A stretch of 64,000 nt of DNA from CALXVA01 sp944393025 (GTDB lineage Bacteria; Bacillota; Clostridia; TANB77; CAG-508): the NCBI GenBank assembly GCA_963931445.1, contig OZ007016.1, forward strand, positions 1,240,001 through 1,304,000, in the 5' to 3' direction. The translations under genes were made by a program, and so were the position numbers. Below are positions 37,766 to 46,214 of this stretch, piece after piece. Within the stretch, counting starts at the first letter, position 1, and each line of letters opens with the position of its first letter. The notes beneath the pieces were generated by a model, which saw only the letters and a program-made list of their open reading frames with translations, had not been told where the DNA came from and ran no database searches.

Positions 37766-40159
37766 ATGAAAAGAAAAAATGAACTAAGTTATAAAGATTT
37801 AAAGGTAACTTGTGATCCTAAACTATTAAACTTTGATACTACAGATGATTTAAAACCAATAAGTACTGGTATTGGTCAGGAGCGTGGTATAAAAGCTTTA
37901 GAATTTGGGCTTACAGTAGATATAAATGGTTATAATGTATATGTTGAAGGTCCATATGGTGTTGGAAAAACTTCATATGTAAAAAATTATTTAGATATTA
38001 TTTCTAAAAAGAAAAAGCCAGCATGTGATTGGTGTTATTTGTATAATTTTGATAATCCAAATGAGCCTGTTGCTGTTTCTCTTCCTGCTGGTGAAGGTAA
38101 AGAATTTAAAGGCACAATGAATTCTTTTATTAATGAAATTAAAATAGATATAAAAAACACCTTTAACAATGAGGATTTTGAAAAAGAAAAAAATCTAATA
38201 AAACAAGAGTATGAAACAAAACGAAATTTACTTATGGAAAAATTAAATAAAAAATCTGCTGAATATGGTTTCACTGTTAAATCTTCACAAAATGGTATAT
38301 ATATGATGCCAATTTTAAATGGAAAAACTATAGCTGAAGAAGAATTTAATAAATTAGATGAATCTATAAAAAAAGAGTATGAAGATAAATCTGCTATCGT
38401 TCAACAACATATTATGTCTGCTATTGTAGAAATTAAATCTATAGAAAAAGAATCTGATATGCGTGTACAAGAATGGCAGTCCAATGTTGCACTTCTTACT
38501 ATTAATGCCCATATTAATTTAATTAAAAATAAATACAAAAAAAATAAAAAAATTAATAATTTCTTAGACTCTATAAAAAAAGATATTTTAAAAAATATAA
38601 ATCTTTTTACTGCTGATGAAAAAGCTTTAGAAGCAAAACTTCAAGGTCCTCAAGCAGCTCATCCAGAAGTATATAAACCTTGGTTAAATTATAGAGTAAA
38701 TTTATTTATAGACAATAGTTCTTTAGAAGGTGCTCCAGTTGTTGCAGATACTAATTATTCTTATCACAATATATTTGGAAAACTTGAATATGAAAATTAT
38801 TATGGTACATTAAAAACTGATTATACAATGCTAAAACCTGGTCTTCTTCATATTGCAAATGGTGGTTATTTGGTATTTCAAGCAAATGATTTATTAACAA
38901 ATAGTTTATGCTATGATGCTTTAAAAAAAGTATTAAGAAGTAAAACTCTTGGTATAGAAAATGCTGCTGATCCTCGTTCTTCTATGGTAATGATTTCTTT
39001 AAAACCAGAACCTATACCATTGGATTTAAAAGTAATTTTAATTGGTGATGAAAATATTTATCAGACATTACTTGCAATGGATCCTGATTTTAGAAAATTA
39101 TTTAAAATAAAAGTAGAATTTGCAGATGAAGCACCTTTAAATAAAGATAATATGATAAAGCTTTCTAGATTTGTAAAAGGTTATTGTGATTATGAAGAAC
39201 TTCCACCTTTAGATAATAAAGCTATGGCAAAATTAATAGAATATGCTTCTAAACTTGCCGATAATCAAGATAAATTATCTACCAGGTTTACAGATTTGTC
39301 TTTAATAGTTGGAGAAGCTTCTACTTGGGCAAAACTTGCTAAATCTAAAATAATAACTGAAGAATTTATAACAAAAGCTCTTACAGAAAAAGTTGATAGA
39401 GTAAAAAAATATGATGAAAAATACATGGAAATGATTAAAGATGACACATTGCTTATAAGTACTTCTGGTTTAAAAGTCGGACAAATAAATGGACTTACTA
39501 TTATGAATGTTGGAGATTATACTTTTGGCAAGCCAGTAAAAATAACTGCAAATACTTATACTGGTAAAAATGGAATTATAAACATAGAAAGAGAAGTTGA
39601 GCTTTCTGGCTCTACTCATTCTAAAGGAATTTTAATTTTAAGTGGTTATTTAGGCGAAATGTTTGCACAAGATATGCCTCTTTCTCTTACAGCTAGTATT
39701 TGTTTTGAACAATTATATAGTGGAGTAGATGGTGATAGTGCATCTAGTACAGAGCTATATGCCCTACTTTCAAGTTTATCAAATATTCCTATTAATCAAG
39801 CTTTTGCAGTTACAGGTTCAGTAAACCAAAAAGGTGAAATTCAACCAATAGGTGGAGTAAATGATAAAATAGAAGGATTTTTCCAAGTATGTAAAATGAG
39901 AGGATTAGATGGTTCTCACAGTGTTATAATACCAAAACAAAATGTTAGAAACTTAAATCTTTCTAATGAAGTAATAAATGCTGTTAAAGATGGTAAATTT
40001 CATATATATGCTATTTCTACAATTGAAGAAGGAATTGAACTTTTAACTGGAGTACCTGCTGGAAGTAAAGATGAGAATGGTAACTTCCCTGCTGGAACTA
40101 TAAATTATTTAGTTTATCAAAGATTAAAAAAATATGCTGAAGTAAGTAGAGAGAAATAG
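37766..40159 (+). CDS. Lon-like ATP-dependent protease (AAA_32 family)
   Basis: 797 residues. The N-terminal AAA part has a Walker A GPYGVGKTSYV (about 65), a helical insertion (120-270), then a second AAA-like section, and the C-terminal S16 protease domain. The Ser-Lys dyad is visible in YSGVDGDSASSTELYALL and IGGVNDKIEGFF. This is the soluble Lon-related family, not canonical LonA. The ATG at 37766 follows AAGGAGG at 9 nt; a TTG at 37739 lies ahead of that site and is rejected. Follows the t6A genes by 40 bp. Confidence 0.9.
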   Translation: MKRKNELSYKDLKVTCDPKLLNFDTTDDLKPISTGIGQERGIKALEFGLTVDINGYNVYVEGPYGVGKTSYVKNYLDIISKKKKPACDWCYLYNFDNPNEPVAVSLPAGEGKEFKGTMNSFINEIKIDIKNTFNNEDFEKEKNLIKQEYETKRNLLMEKLNKKSAEYGFTVKSSQNGIYMMPILNGKTIAEEEFNKLDESIKKEYEDKSAIVQQHIMSAIVEIKSIEKESDMRVQEWQSNVALLTINAHINLIKNKYKKNKKINNFLDSIKKDILKNINLFTADEKALEAKLQGPQAAHPEVYKPWLNYRVNLFIDNSSLEGAPVVADTNYSYHNIFGKLEYENYYGTLKTDYTMLKPGLLHIANGGYLVFQANDLLTNSLCYDALKKVLRSKTLGIENAADPRSSMVMISLKPEPIPLDLKVILIGDENIYQTLLAMDPDFRKLFKIKVEFADEAPLNKDNMIKLSRFVKGYCDYEELPPLDNKAMAKLIEYASKLADNQDKLSTRFTDLSLIVGEASTWAKLAKSKIITEEFITKALTEKVDRVKKYDEKYMEMIKDDTLLISTSGLKVGQINGLTIMNVGDYTFGKPVKITANTYTGKNGIINIEREVELSGSTHSKGILILSGYLGEMFAQDMPLSLTASICFEQLYSGVDGDSASSTELYALLSSLSNIPINQAFAVTGSVNQKGEIQPIGGVNDKIEGFFQVCKMRGLDGSHSVIIPKQNVRNLNLSNEVINAVKDGKFHIYAISTIEEGIELLTGVPAGSKDENGNFPAGTINYLVYQRLKKYAEVSREK

Positions 40160-40187
40160 AATACAATAAAAATATTATAACTTATAA

Positions 40188-40218
40188 TATCGCCCATTAT
40201 TTTTGGTAATGGGCGATA
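40188..40218. terminator. Bidirectional terminator between the Lon-like gene and rplS
   Basis: 12-bp stem TATCGCCCATTA paired with TAATGGGCGATA between convergent genes. Confidence 0.85.
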
Positions 40219-40244
40219 AATATTCACAAATTCACTGTATTAAA

Positions 40245-40718
40245 TTATTCTTGAACTGGAGCTTTTGTTTCAGTTGTTGCTTCTGTTTCAACTACTGGAG
40301 CTTCTTCTACTACAGGTTCAGCTGGTGTTTCTTCTAAATCTGCTTTTATTGTAATTTCTTTGTTTTCTATTCTAGCACCTGTATTTTCTTTAGTTTTAGC
40401 TGCTTTTCCTATTCTGTCTCTTAAGTAGTATAGTTTAGCTCTTCTTGCTTTACCTACTCTTACTACTTCTACTTTTTCTACTAATGGAGAATGTACTAAA
40501 AATGTTTTTTCAACACCAACACCATAAGCTATTTTTCTTACTGTAAATGTTGCATTTACTCCTCCACCTTGTTTTTTTATAATAATTCCTTCAAATACTT
40601 GAATTCTTTCTCTATTTCCTTCTTTAATTCTTTGATGTACTTTTACTGTATCACCAATTTTTAATTCTGGAATTTTGTTTTTCAATTGTTCATGTTCTAT
40701 TGATTTTATGATATCCAT
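40245..40718 (-). CDS. rplS: 50S ribosomal protein L19 with an acidic C-terminal extension
   Basis: Ribosomal protein at the 30S-50S interface. The core (residues 1-112) is normal: KIPELKIGDTVKVHQRIKEGN, FEGIIIKKQGGGVNATFTVRKI, GVGVEKTFLVHSPLVEKV, RVGKARRAKLYYLRDRIGKAA. It then continues for about 45 residues rich in Glu, Thr, Pro, Ala and Val (DLEETPAEPVVEEAPVV...), whereas L19 normally ends near residue 115. Last gene of the ylxM-ffh-rpsP-khpA-rimM-trmD-rplS block. Confidence 0.95.
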   Translation of the reverse strand: MDIIKSIEHEQLKNKIPELKIGDTVKVHQRIKEGNRERIQVFEGIIIKKQGGGVNATFTVRKIAYGVGVEKTFLVHSPLVEKVEVVRVGKARRAKLYYLRDRIGKAAKTKENTGARIENKEITIKADLEETPAEPVVEEAPVVETEATTETKAPVQE

Positions 40719-40751
40719 TTGATATCCTCCTTTCTTTTTTATTACTCATTT

Positions 40752-41417
40752 TTAATCTAATAAATCTGGCCTTTTTTGTTTAGTAATCTCTAAAGATTTT
40801 TCATTACGCCATTTTTTTATATTTTCATGATGTCCAGAAACTAATACTTCTGGAACTCTTATACCTCTAAATTCTTCTGGTCTTGTATATTGAGGATATT
40901 CTAAAAGTTTGTTACTAAAAGATTCCTCTTTTATAGATTCTTCATTTAGTACACCTTCAATATATCTACTAACAGAATCAATAAGTACCATTGCTGGTAA
41001 TTCTCCTCCTGTTAGTACATAATCTCCAATTGATATTTCCTCATCTACAATTTCATCTAAAACTCTTTGGTCTATTCCTTCGTAATGTCCACAAAGTAAT
41101 ATTAAATGATTTTCTTTCGATAGTTCTTTTACTTTATTTTGATTTAAAACTTTTCCTTGTGGAGATAAGTATATAACTTTTGCATTTTCTTTTTTGTTAA
41201 TAGAAGAATAAGCATCATATACAACATCTGGCATTATAACCATACCAGCTCCCCCACCATATGGAGTATCATCAACTTTTTTATGTTTATCTTTTGAAAA
41301 ATCTCTAATATTTATTAAATTAATTTCTATTAGTTGCTTTTCTTTTGCTTTCCCAATAATGCTTTCATCTAATGATTTAAACATTTCTGGAAAAAGTGTA
41401 AGCACATCAAATTTCAT
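40752..41417 (-). CDS. trmD: tRNA m1G37 methyltransferase TrmD
   Basis: Methylates G37 of tRNAs with CGN/CUN/CCN-type anticodons to prevent frameshifting; SPOUT fold, 221 residues, a little short. Motifs: MKFDVLTLFPEMF, DDTPYGGGAGMVIMPDV, LLCGHYEGIDQRV, SIGDYVLTGGELPAMVLID and VPEVLVSGHHENIKKWR. Intact. In view of the CGG frameshifts described here it is notable that m1G37 is the modification that suppresses +1 slips at CCG- and CGG-decoding tRNAs. Confidence 0.96.
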   Translation of the reverse strand: MKFDVLTLFPEMFKSLDESIIGKAKEKQLIEINLINIRDFSKDKHKKVDDTPYGGGAGMVIMPDVVYDAYSSINKKENAKVIYLSPQGKVLNQNKVKELSKENHLILLCGHYEGIDQRVLDEIVDEEISIGDYVLTGGELPAMVLIDSVSRYIEGVLNEESIKEESFSNKLLEYPQYTRPEEFRGIRVPEVLVSGHHENIKKWRNEKSLEITKQKRPDLLD

Positions 41418-41454
41418 CTTTCCTCCATACTTTATATAATGTAAAATTTATTTT

Positions 41455-41964
41455 TTAAACCAAGCCATCAATTAAATGAACCACTATTTTATCATTATCA
41501 ATATCAACTTGTTTTATCACTTCTTTTATAGATGGAAGTAATATTTGTTTTCCTAGGTCATCTTTTATTACATAAATATCATGAATTTTATTGTTATATA
41601 TATCATCAACTTTTCCTAAAAAATTCCCTTTTTCATCATATACTTTAATTCCAATTAAATCTGCTATAAAGTATGTATTTTGTGGAAGTTTTCTAGCGTT
41701 TTCTCTTTTAATTTTAATATAACAGTTTTTATATTTTTCTGCTATATTAATATCATCTATTCCCTTAAATTTAATTAAAACTAAATTTTTATGATATTTA
41801 ATTTGTTCTATATTAAATTCTTTAAGTTCTTTGTTTTTTACTATATATACACTTTCTAATTCTTCAAATCTTTCTAAATCATCTGTAAAAGGTTTTACTT
41901 TTACAAATCCTTTAATTCCAAATGTATTTACTATTTGACCTATTTCAAAATATTCTTGCTTCAT
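41455..41964 (-). CDS. rimM: Ribosome maturation factor RimM
   Basis: Binds S19 during 30S assembly. 169 residues with IGQIVNTFGIKGFVKVKPFTDDLERF at the N-terminus and the PRC-barrel part (YFIADLIGIKVYDEKGNFLGKVDDIY..KQILLPSIKEVIKQVD). Normal length and position between trmD and khpA. Confidence 0.95.
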   Translation of the reverse strand: MKQEYFEIGQIVNTFGIKGFVKVKPFTDDLERFEELESVYIVKNKELKEFNIEQIKYHKNLVLIKFKGIDDINIAEKYKNCYIKIKRENARKLPQNTYFIADLIGIKVYDEKGNFLGKVDDIYNNKIHDIYVIKDDLGKQILLPSIKEVIKQVDIDNDKIVVHLIDGLV

Positions 41965-41996
41965 TTAAAACTCCTATATTGTAATTAGTTTTTTAT

Positions 41997-42224
41997 TTAG
42001 TCTAAAAATTCAACTATTACTTTTCTTTTATCTTTTGCTAAAGATTTCATAAGAGTACGAATAGAATTTGCAACTTTACCTTGTTTACCAATTATTCTTC
42101 CCATATCTTTATTATCTACTTTTACTTCGTAAATAATTTTTTCTGTTTCTTCTTTTTCTACTATAGAAACAGCTTCTTGATTTTCAACAATATTTTTTAT
42201 AATTGTTTCTAAAATTTGTTTCAT
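41997..42224 (-). CDS. khpA: KH-domain RNA-binding protein KhpA
   Basis: A 75-residue single KH domain protein; the GxxG loop is GKQGKVANSIRTL, preceded by VDNKDMGRIIGK. KhpA binds RNAs with KhpB and affects division genes in streptococci. Usual place between rpsP and rimM, but separated from rpsP here by 185 bp that holds a structured element. Confidence 0.92.
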   Translation of the reverse strand: MKQILETIIKNIVENQEAVSIVEKEETEKIIYEVKVDNKDMGRIIGKQGKVANSIRTLMKSLAKDKRKVIVEFLD

Positions 42225-42304
42225 ATAACAAATACCTTTCTAAATCTGTAAAACTATTTTAATAATTTACAATGAATATTATTTGTTGTAAAAAGAAACG
42301 AGTA

Positions 42305-42384
42305 TTGCTAGGCGAACAAATAAAAATTTTTGAGATAGTACATGTTGTACATTGAAAAAATTTTTATGAAGTTCAACAACGCAA
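42305..42384. other. Structured hairpin element 1 (partner of 44534-44622)
   Basis: On the minus strand: outer stem TTGC/GCAA, internal loop GTTGTTGAACTTC and GTTCGCCTA, middle stem ATAAAAATTTTT/AAAAATTTTTAT, inner pair GTAC/GTAC. Same order of stems and loops as element 2 but with different stem sequence. Lies between rpsP and khpA. Could be a structured RNA or a mobile palindrome; function unknown. Confidence 0.6.
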
Positions 42385-42408
42385 GACGAAGTTTGTTTTC
42401 GCAACTTG

Positions 42409-42642
42409 TTAGTTGGCTTTTTCTATAAGAGCCTTAACAGTATCTGTAGGTTTTGCACCATTTTTAATCCATTTTTCAACTTTTTCTTTATCTAAAACTA
42501 TTGTAGATGGTTCTGTCATAGGATTATATGTTCCTATTTTTTCAATTATTTTTCCATCTCTTGGACTTCTAGAATCTGCAACTACTATATGGTAGAATGG
42601 AGCTTTTTTTGCACCTTGTCTTTGTAATCTTATTTTTACCAT
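42409..42642 (-). CDS. rpsP: 30S ribosomal protein S16
   Basis: 77 residues matching bS16: VKIRLQRQGAKKAPFYHIVVADSRSPRDGKIIEKIGTYNP, EKVEKWIKNGAKPTDTVKALI. Normal size, strong AGGAGG site upstream. Followed by a structured element instead of the usual direct khpA junction. Confidence 0.97.
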   Translation of the reverse strand: MVKIRLQRQGAKKAPFYHIVVADSRSPRDGKIIEKIGTYNPMTEPSTIVLDKEKVEKWIKNGAKPTDTVKALIEKAN

Positions 42643-42751
42643 TTAATTCACCTCCTAAAAATTTTGCTAAGAATTATTATTAATGGTATATAATAATTCT
42701 TAATATATATTTAAAATTAAAAACTATATTAATAAATTTATTATGACATAT

Positions 42752-44114
42752 TTAACCTTTTAGCATATTTTTTAAATCTCCTGGATTCATGCCTTTCATC
42801 ATTTTTCTCATGTTTTTACTATCTTTCATTTTTTTCATCATTTTCTGAGTCATTTCAAAAGATTTCATGAATTTATTAATTTCTTGAACAGAAGTTCCGC
42901 TTCCTTTTGCAATTCTTACTCTTCTATTTCCATTTAAAAGTTTTGGATTTTGTCTTTCTTCTTTTGTCATAGAAGATATAATTGCTTCAATTCTTATAAA
43001 TTCTTTATCATCTACTTTTACATCTTTTAAAGCATTCATACCTGGTATCATTTTTAATAATGATGAAAAAGAACCCATTTTTTTAATTTGCCTTAGCTGT
43101 GTTAAATAATCATCTAAATCTAAGTCTTTTTTCTTCTTTAATTGTTTTTCTAATTTTTCTGCTTCTTCTAAGTCTATTGCTTCTTCTGCTTTTTCTATTA
43201 TTGAAAGTACATCACCCATACCTAAAATTCTAGAAGCCATTCTTTCTGGGTAAAATACTTCTATATCACTTAACTTTTCACCTGTTGCTGCAAACTTTAT
43301 TGGTCTTCCTGTAATCTTTTTTACAGATATTGCAGCACCTCCACGAGTATCACCATCAAGTTTTGTAAGTACTACACCATCTATTCCTAATGCTTCATTA
43401 AATGATTTAGCAACATTTACTGCATCTTGACCTGTCATAGAATCTACTACAAGAAGTATTTCATGTGGCTTTACATTTGCTTTTACATTTTTAAGTTCTG
43501 TCATAAGTTCTTCATCAATATGTAATCTTCCTGCTGTATCTAAAATTACTACATCATTTAATTTACTTATTGCAACATCCATTGCCTGTCTTGCAATTTT
43601 AACTACATCTTTTGAAGTTTCGTTTGCATAAACTGGTATATTAAGCTGTCCTCCTACAACTTGAAGTTGTTTTATAGCTGCTGGTCTATAAACATCACAT
43701 GCAACTAAAAGTGGTTTTTTACCTTGTTTTCTAAGTAAATTTGCAAGTTTTCCTGCTGTAGTAGTTTTTCCGTGAACCTTGAAGACCTACAAGCATTATT
43801 ACGGTTGGTGGATTTGGTGTAAAATTTATTTTACTTTCTGTTCCTCCCAAAAGTTCTACTAATTCATCTTTAACTATTTTTATTACTTGTTGACCTGGAG
43901 TTAATGATTTTAGAACATCTTGCCCTAGTGCTTTTTCTTGTATGGTATTTATAAATTCTTTTACTATTACATAGTTAACATCTGCTTCTAATAATGCAAG
44001 TTTTACTTCTCTTAGCATTTCCTTTAAATCAGATTCCGTAATTCTTGCTTTACCTCTTAATTTTCTTGTTACTTCTTGTAACTTAGCAGATAATCCTTCA
44101 AATGCCATACCCAT
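42752..44114 (-). CDS. ffh: Signal recognition particle GTPase Ffh, two frames joined at an in-frame CGG
   Basis: Ffh binds 4.5S RNA and signal peptides and is normally essential. The first frame encodes the N domain (MAFEGLSAKLQEVTRKLRGK) up to VIMLVGLQGS, then CGG at 43772-43770 (codon 115). In frame it would run RKNYYSRK to a stop. Skipping the C reads GGA AAA ACT and completes the P-loop GLQGSGKTTTAGKLA, followed by DVYRPAAIKQL, DTAGRLHIDEELM, TKLDGDTRGGAA and a Met-rich M domain (KMKDSKNMRKMMKGMNPG). Length 3n+1; the restored 453 residues are normal. No other damage. Its neighbours ylxM and rpsP match the standard order. Confidence 0.95.
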
Positions 44115-44135
44115 TTCCTCCTTTTATTTCTTAAA

Positions 44136-44483
44136 CTAATTTAAACAAATTAATTCTTTTCTAACATTATCTAATATTTTTTCTATTTTCTTATCAGATG
44201 ATGTATTTGTTATTTTATTTAATTCTTCGATTATTTGTTGTATTTGTTTTTCCTGTTTTAACATCTTTTTCATGATTAAAAGCTTTTCTTCATATTCGAA
44301 AAGTTTATTTTCCCCCTTTTTTATTACATCTCTTACTGCTTGTCTTGTTATATTATTATTTTCTGCTATTTCTGAAAGTGATAAATCATTATTATAATAG
44401 TCATCTATAAATTCAAATTGTTTTTCAGTTAAAAGTTTTCCATATATCTGGCATAGAATACTTACTTCAACCTTTTTTTCCAA
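44136..44483 (-). CDS. ylxM: YlxM-family SRP-associated helix-turn-helix protein
   Basis: A small helix-turn-helix protein found upstream of ffh in Firmicutes and thought to modulate SRP. Key stretch: VEVSILCQIYGKLLTEKQFEFIDDYYNNDLSLSEIAENNNITRQAVRDVIKKGENKLFEYEEKL. Start choice: TTG at 44483 has AAGGGA 11 nt upstream and gives the usual N-terminus LEKKVEVS; a GTG at 44510 would add nine atypical residues. 115 residues with the TTG. 21 bp before ffh. Confidence 0.88.
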   Translation of the reverse strand: MEKKVEVSILCQIYGKLLTEKQFEFIDDYYNNDLSLSEIAENNNITRQAVRDVIKKGENKLFEYEEKLLIMKKMLKQEKQIQQIIEELNKITNTSSDKKIEKILDNVRKELICLN

Positions 44484-44533
44484 TGTATCATCATTCCCTT
44501 CACAAGGCACAAATCTAGTTGGAAAAGAATTAA

Positions 44534-44622
44534 ATTTTGGCTAGGAAAACGAATTTAAAATTTATGAGGCGTACTTTTTGTACGTTGATTAAATTTTAAG
44601 TGAAGTTTGACAACGCCAAAAT
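44534..44622. other. Structured hairpin element 2 (partner of 42305-42384)
   Basis: On the minus strand: outer stem ATTTTGGC/GCCAAAAT, internal loop GTTGTCAAACTTCAC opposite CGTTTTCCTA, middle stem TTAAAATTTA/TAAATTTTAA, inner stem CGTAC/GTACG. It sits in the leader of ylxM-ffh, between the promoter and the gene. The rest of 44511-44752 holds the promoter and no gene. Confidence 0.6.
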
Positions 44623-44691
44623 TGTAATTATTTTTCAACTTTTCACTTCCTATTTTAGAGCAAAATATAATAGCATTATTTTTGTAATGCT

Positions 44692-44725
44692 ATTATACTT
44701 TACACCATTTTTGCTCATTTGTCAA
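44692..44725 (-). promoter_or_regulatory. Promoter of the ylxM-ffh operon
   Basis: Consensus TTGACA at 44725-44720; TAAAGT follows at 17 nt and TATAAT at 22 nt, so the first is the better spaced -10. Transcription would begin ahead of structured element 2. Confidence 0.6.
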
Positions 44726-44752
44726 GTGTTTTAGTGAAATTTGTGTAGAAAC

Positions 44753-45241
44753 TCATTTTCTCACATAAGTAATATATTCATAATCAAATGGATTTTTTTC
44801 ATCTTTTATACCTTTTTTAGTTTCAATTATTTCCCACTCATTCTCATCTATTTTTGGAAAATATGCATCACCATCAAATTTTTTATATATTTTTGTTATA
44901 TACATTTTTTGAGCTTTTTTTATTAATTGGCTATATATTATTGCTCCACCTATCACAAAATTTTCTTCATTATCATTTACATATTTATCAATTTCTTGTA
45001 TATCATTCATTATTTCTACATTATTATTTTCAACTTTATAATTTGTATCTCTTGTTATGACAATATGTTTCCTATTAGGTAATATTCCTCCTAAAGACTC
45101 AAATGTTTTTCTCCCCATAATTATTGTATGACCTGTTGTTAATTCTTTAAATCTTTTTAAATCCTCTGGCAAATGCCACAAAAGCTTATTATCTTTACCT
45201 ATAACATTATTTTCTGAAATTGCTACTATAATACTTAGCAT
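44753..45241 (-). CDS. folA: Dihydrofolate reductase
   Basis: Reduces dihydrofolate with NADPH. 162 residues: MLSIIVAISENNVIGKDNKLLWHLPEDLKRFKELT, HTIIMGRKTFESLGGILPNRKHIVITRD, VIGGAIIYSQLIKKAQKMYITKI and the C-terminal YEYITYVRK. Follows thyA by 26 bp, the usual folate-cycle pairing. Confidence 0.97.
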   Translation of the reverse strand: MLSIIVAISENNVIGKDNKLLWHLPEDLKRFKELTTGHTIIMGRKTFESLGGILPNRKHIVITRDTNYKVENNNVEIMNDIQEIDKYVNDNEENFVIGGAIIYSQLIKKAQKMYITKIYKKFDGDAYFPKIDENEWEIIETKKGIKDEKNPFDYEYITYVRK

Positions 45242-45267
45242 TTTATTCCTCCTATTTTTATATTTAA

Positions 45268-46125
45268 CTATATCGCAACAGGTATTTTTCCTAAATTAAT
45301 TTCTTTATTATAATCATAATCTTTTATTTCAAAATCTTCTACTTTAAAATTATAGAAATCTTTTGTTGAATTATTTATAACTAATTTTGGATGAACTTCC
45401 ATTGGTTTTGCTTGTATTAATTTTTCTATAAGTGGTATATGTCTATCATAAATATGACAATCACCTATATTATGTGTTAAAGTTCCAACTTCTAATCCAG
45501 AAACTTGTGCAAACATATATTGTAATGCTGCATATTGCATAGTATTCCATCCATTTGCAGCCAGCATATCTTGTGAACGCTGATTTAATATCAAGTGTAA
45601 TTTCCCACCTTTTACTAACCACTGTGTTCCATAAGCACATGGCTCTAAATTCATATCTTTCAAATCAGCATGGTTAAATATATTAGTCATTATTCTACGG
45701 CTTGATGGATCGTTTTTCAATAAATATAATACATAATCAACTTGATCCATTTGCTTTATTCCTTCTTTTGTTTTAAACTCATATTTCTTTCCTAATTGAT
45801 ATCCATAAGCCTTTCCTATAGTTCCATTTTCATCAGTCCATTGATCCCAAATATGAGAATTTAAATCTTTAACTGAATTTGATTTTTTCTGCCATATCCA
45901 CAATATTTCATCAATAGCTCTTAATACCGTTTTAGTATTGTTTCGTAAAGTAATCATAGGAAACTCTTTTCCAACATCATATACATTACTTACACCTACT
46001 ATAGAAATGTAATTGGCCTCTGTTCCATCTTCCCACCTAGTTCTTACATTTGTTCCTTTTGAAGAATACCCTTCATTCATTATTTTCTTACATGTTTCAA
46101 TAAAATTCTTATCTGCCTCTGTCAT
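45268..46125 (-). CDS. thyA: Thymidylate synthase ThyA
   Basis: Methylates dUMP to dTMP, yielding dihydrofolate for the next gene's enzyme. 285 residues; motifs EPCAYGTQWLVKGGKLHLILNQRSQDMLAANGWNTMQYA, with catalytic Cys in EPCAYGTQW and the QRSxD phosphate site, and GDCHIYDRHIPLIEKL. Promoter region contains repeat copy C just before the gene start. Confidence 0.97.
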   Translation of the reverse strand: MTEADKNFIETCKKIMNEGYSSKGTNVRTRWEDGTEANYISIVGVSNVYDVGKEFPMITLRNNTKTVLRAIDEILWIWQKKSNSVKDLNSHIWDQWTDENGTIGKAYGYQLGKKYEFKTKEGIKQMDQVDYVLYLLKNDPSSRRIMTNIFNHADLKDMNLEPCAYGTQWLVKGGKLHLILNQRSQDMLAANGWNTMQYAALQYMFAQVSGLEVGTLTHNIGDCHIYDRHIPLIEKLIQAKPMEVHPKLVINNSTKDFYNFKVEDFEIKDYDYNKEINLGKIPVAI

Positions 46126-46141
46126 ATTTTACTCCCCCTTA

Positions 46142-46198
46142 ATTCGTTTTAGGGACAGGTCTCCAAACGAATAAAAATTCGTTTTGGGGACAGGTCTC
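46142..46198. repeat. GACCTGTCCC palindromic repeat, copy C
   Basis: ATTCGTTTTAGGGACAGGTC followed, after a short spacer, by ATTCGTTTTGGGGACAGG. Fills most of the gap between thyA and the radical SAM gene. Confidence 0.85.
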
Positions 46199-46214
46199 TT
46201 TTATATTTTTATAA

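Noticed and set aside
42305..44622. Integron attC-like sites as the identity of the paired hairpins
   Set aside because: The outer arms resemble attC only loosely, there is no integrase or cassette array, and both lie inside a housekeeping operon.
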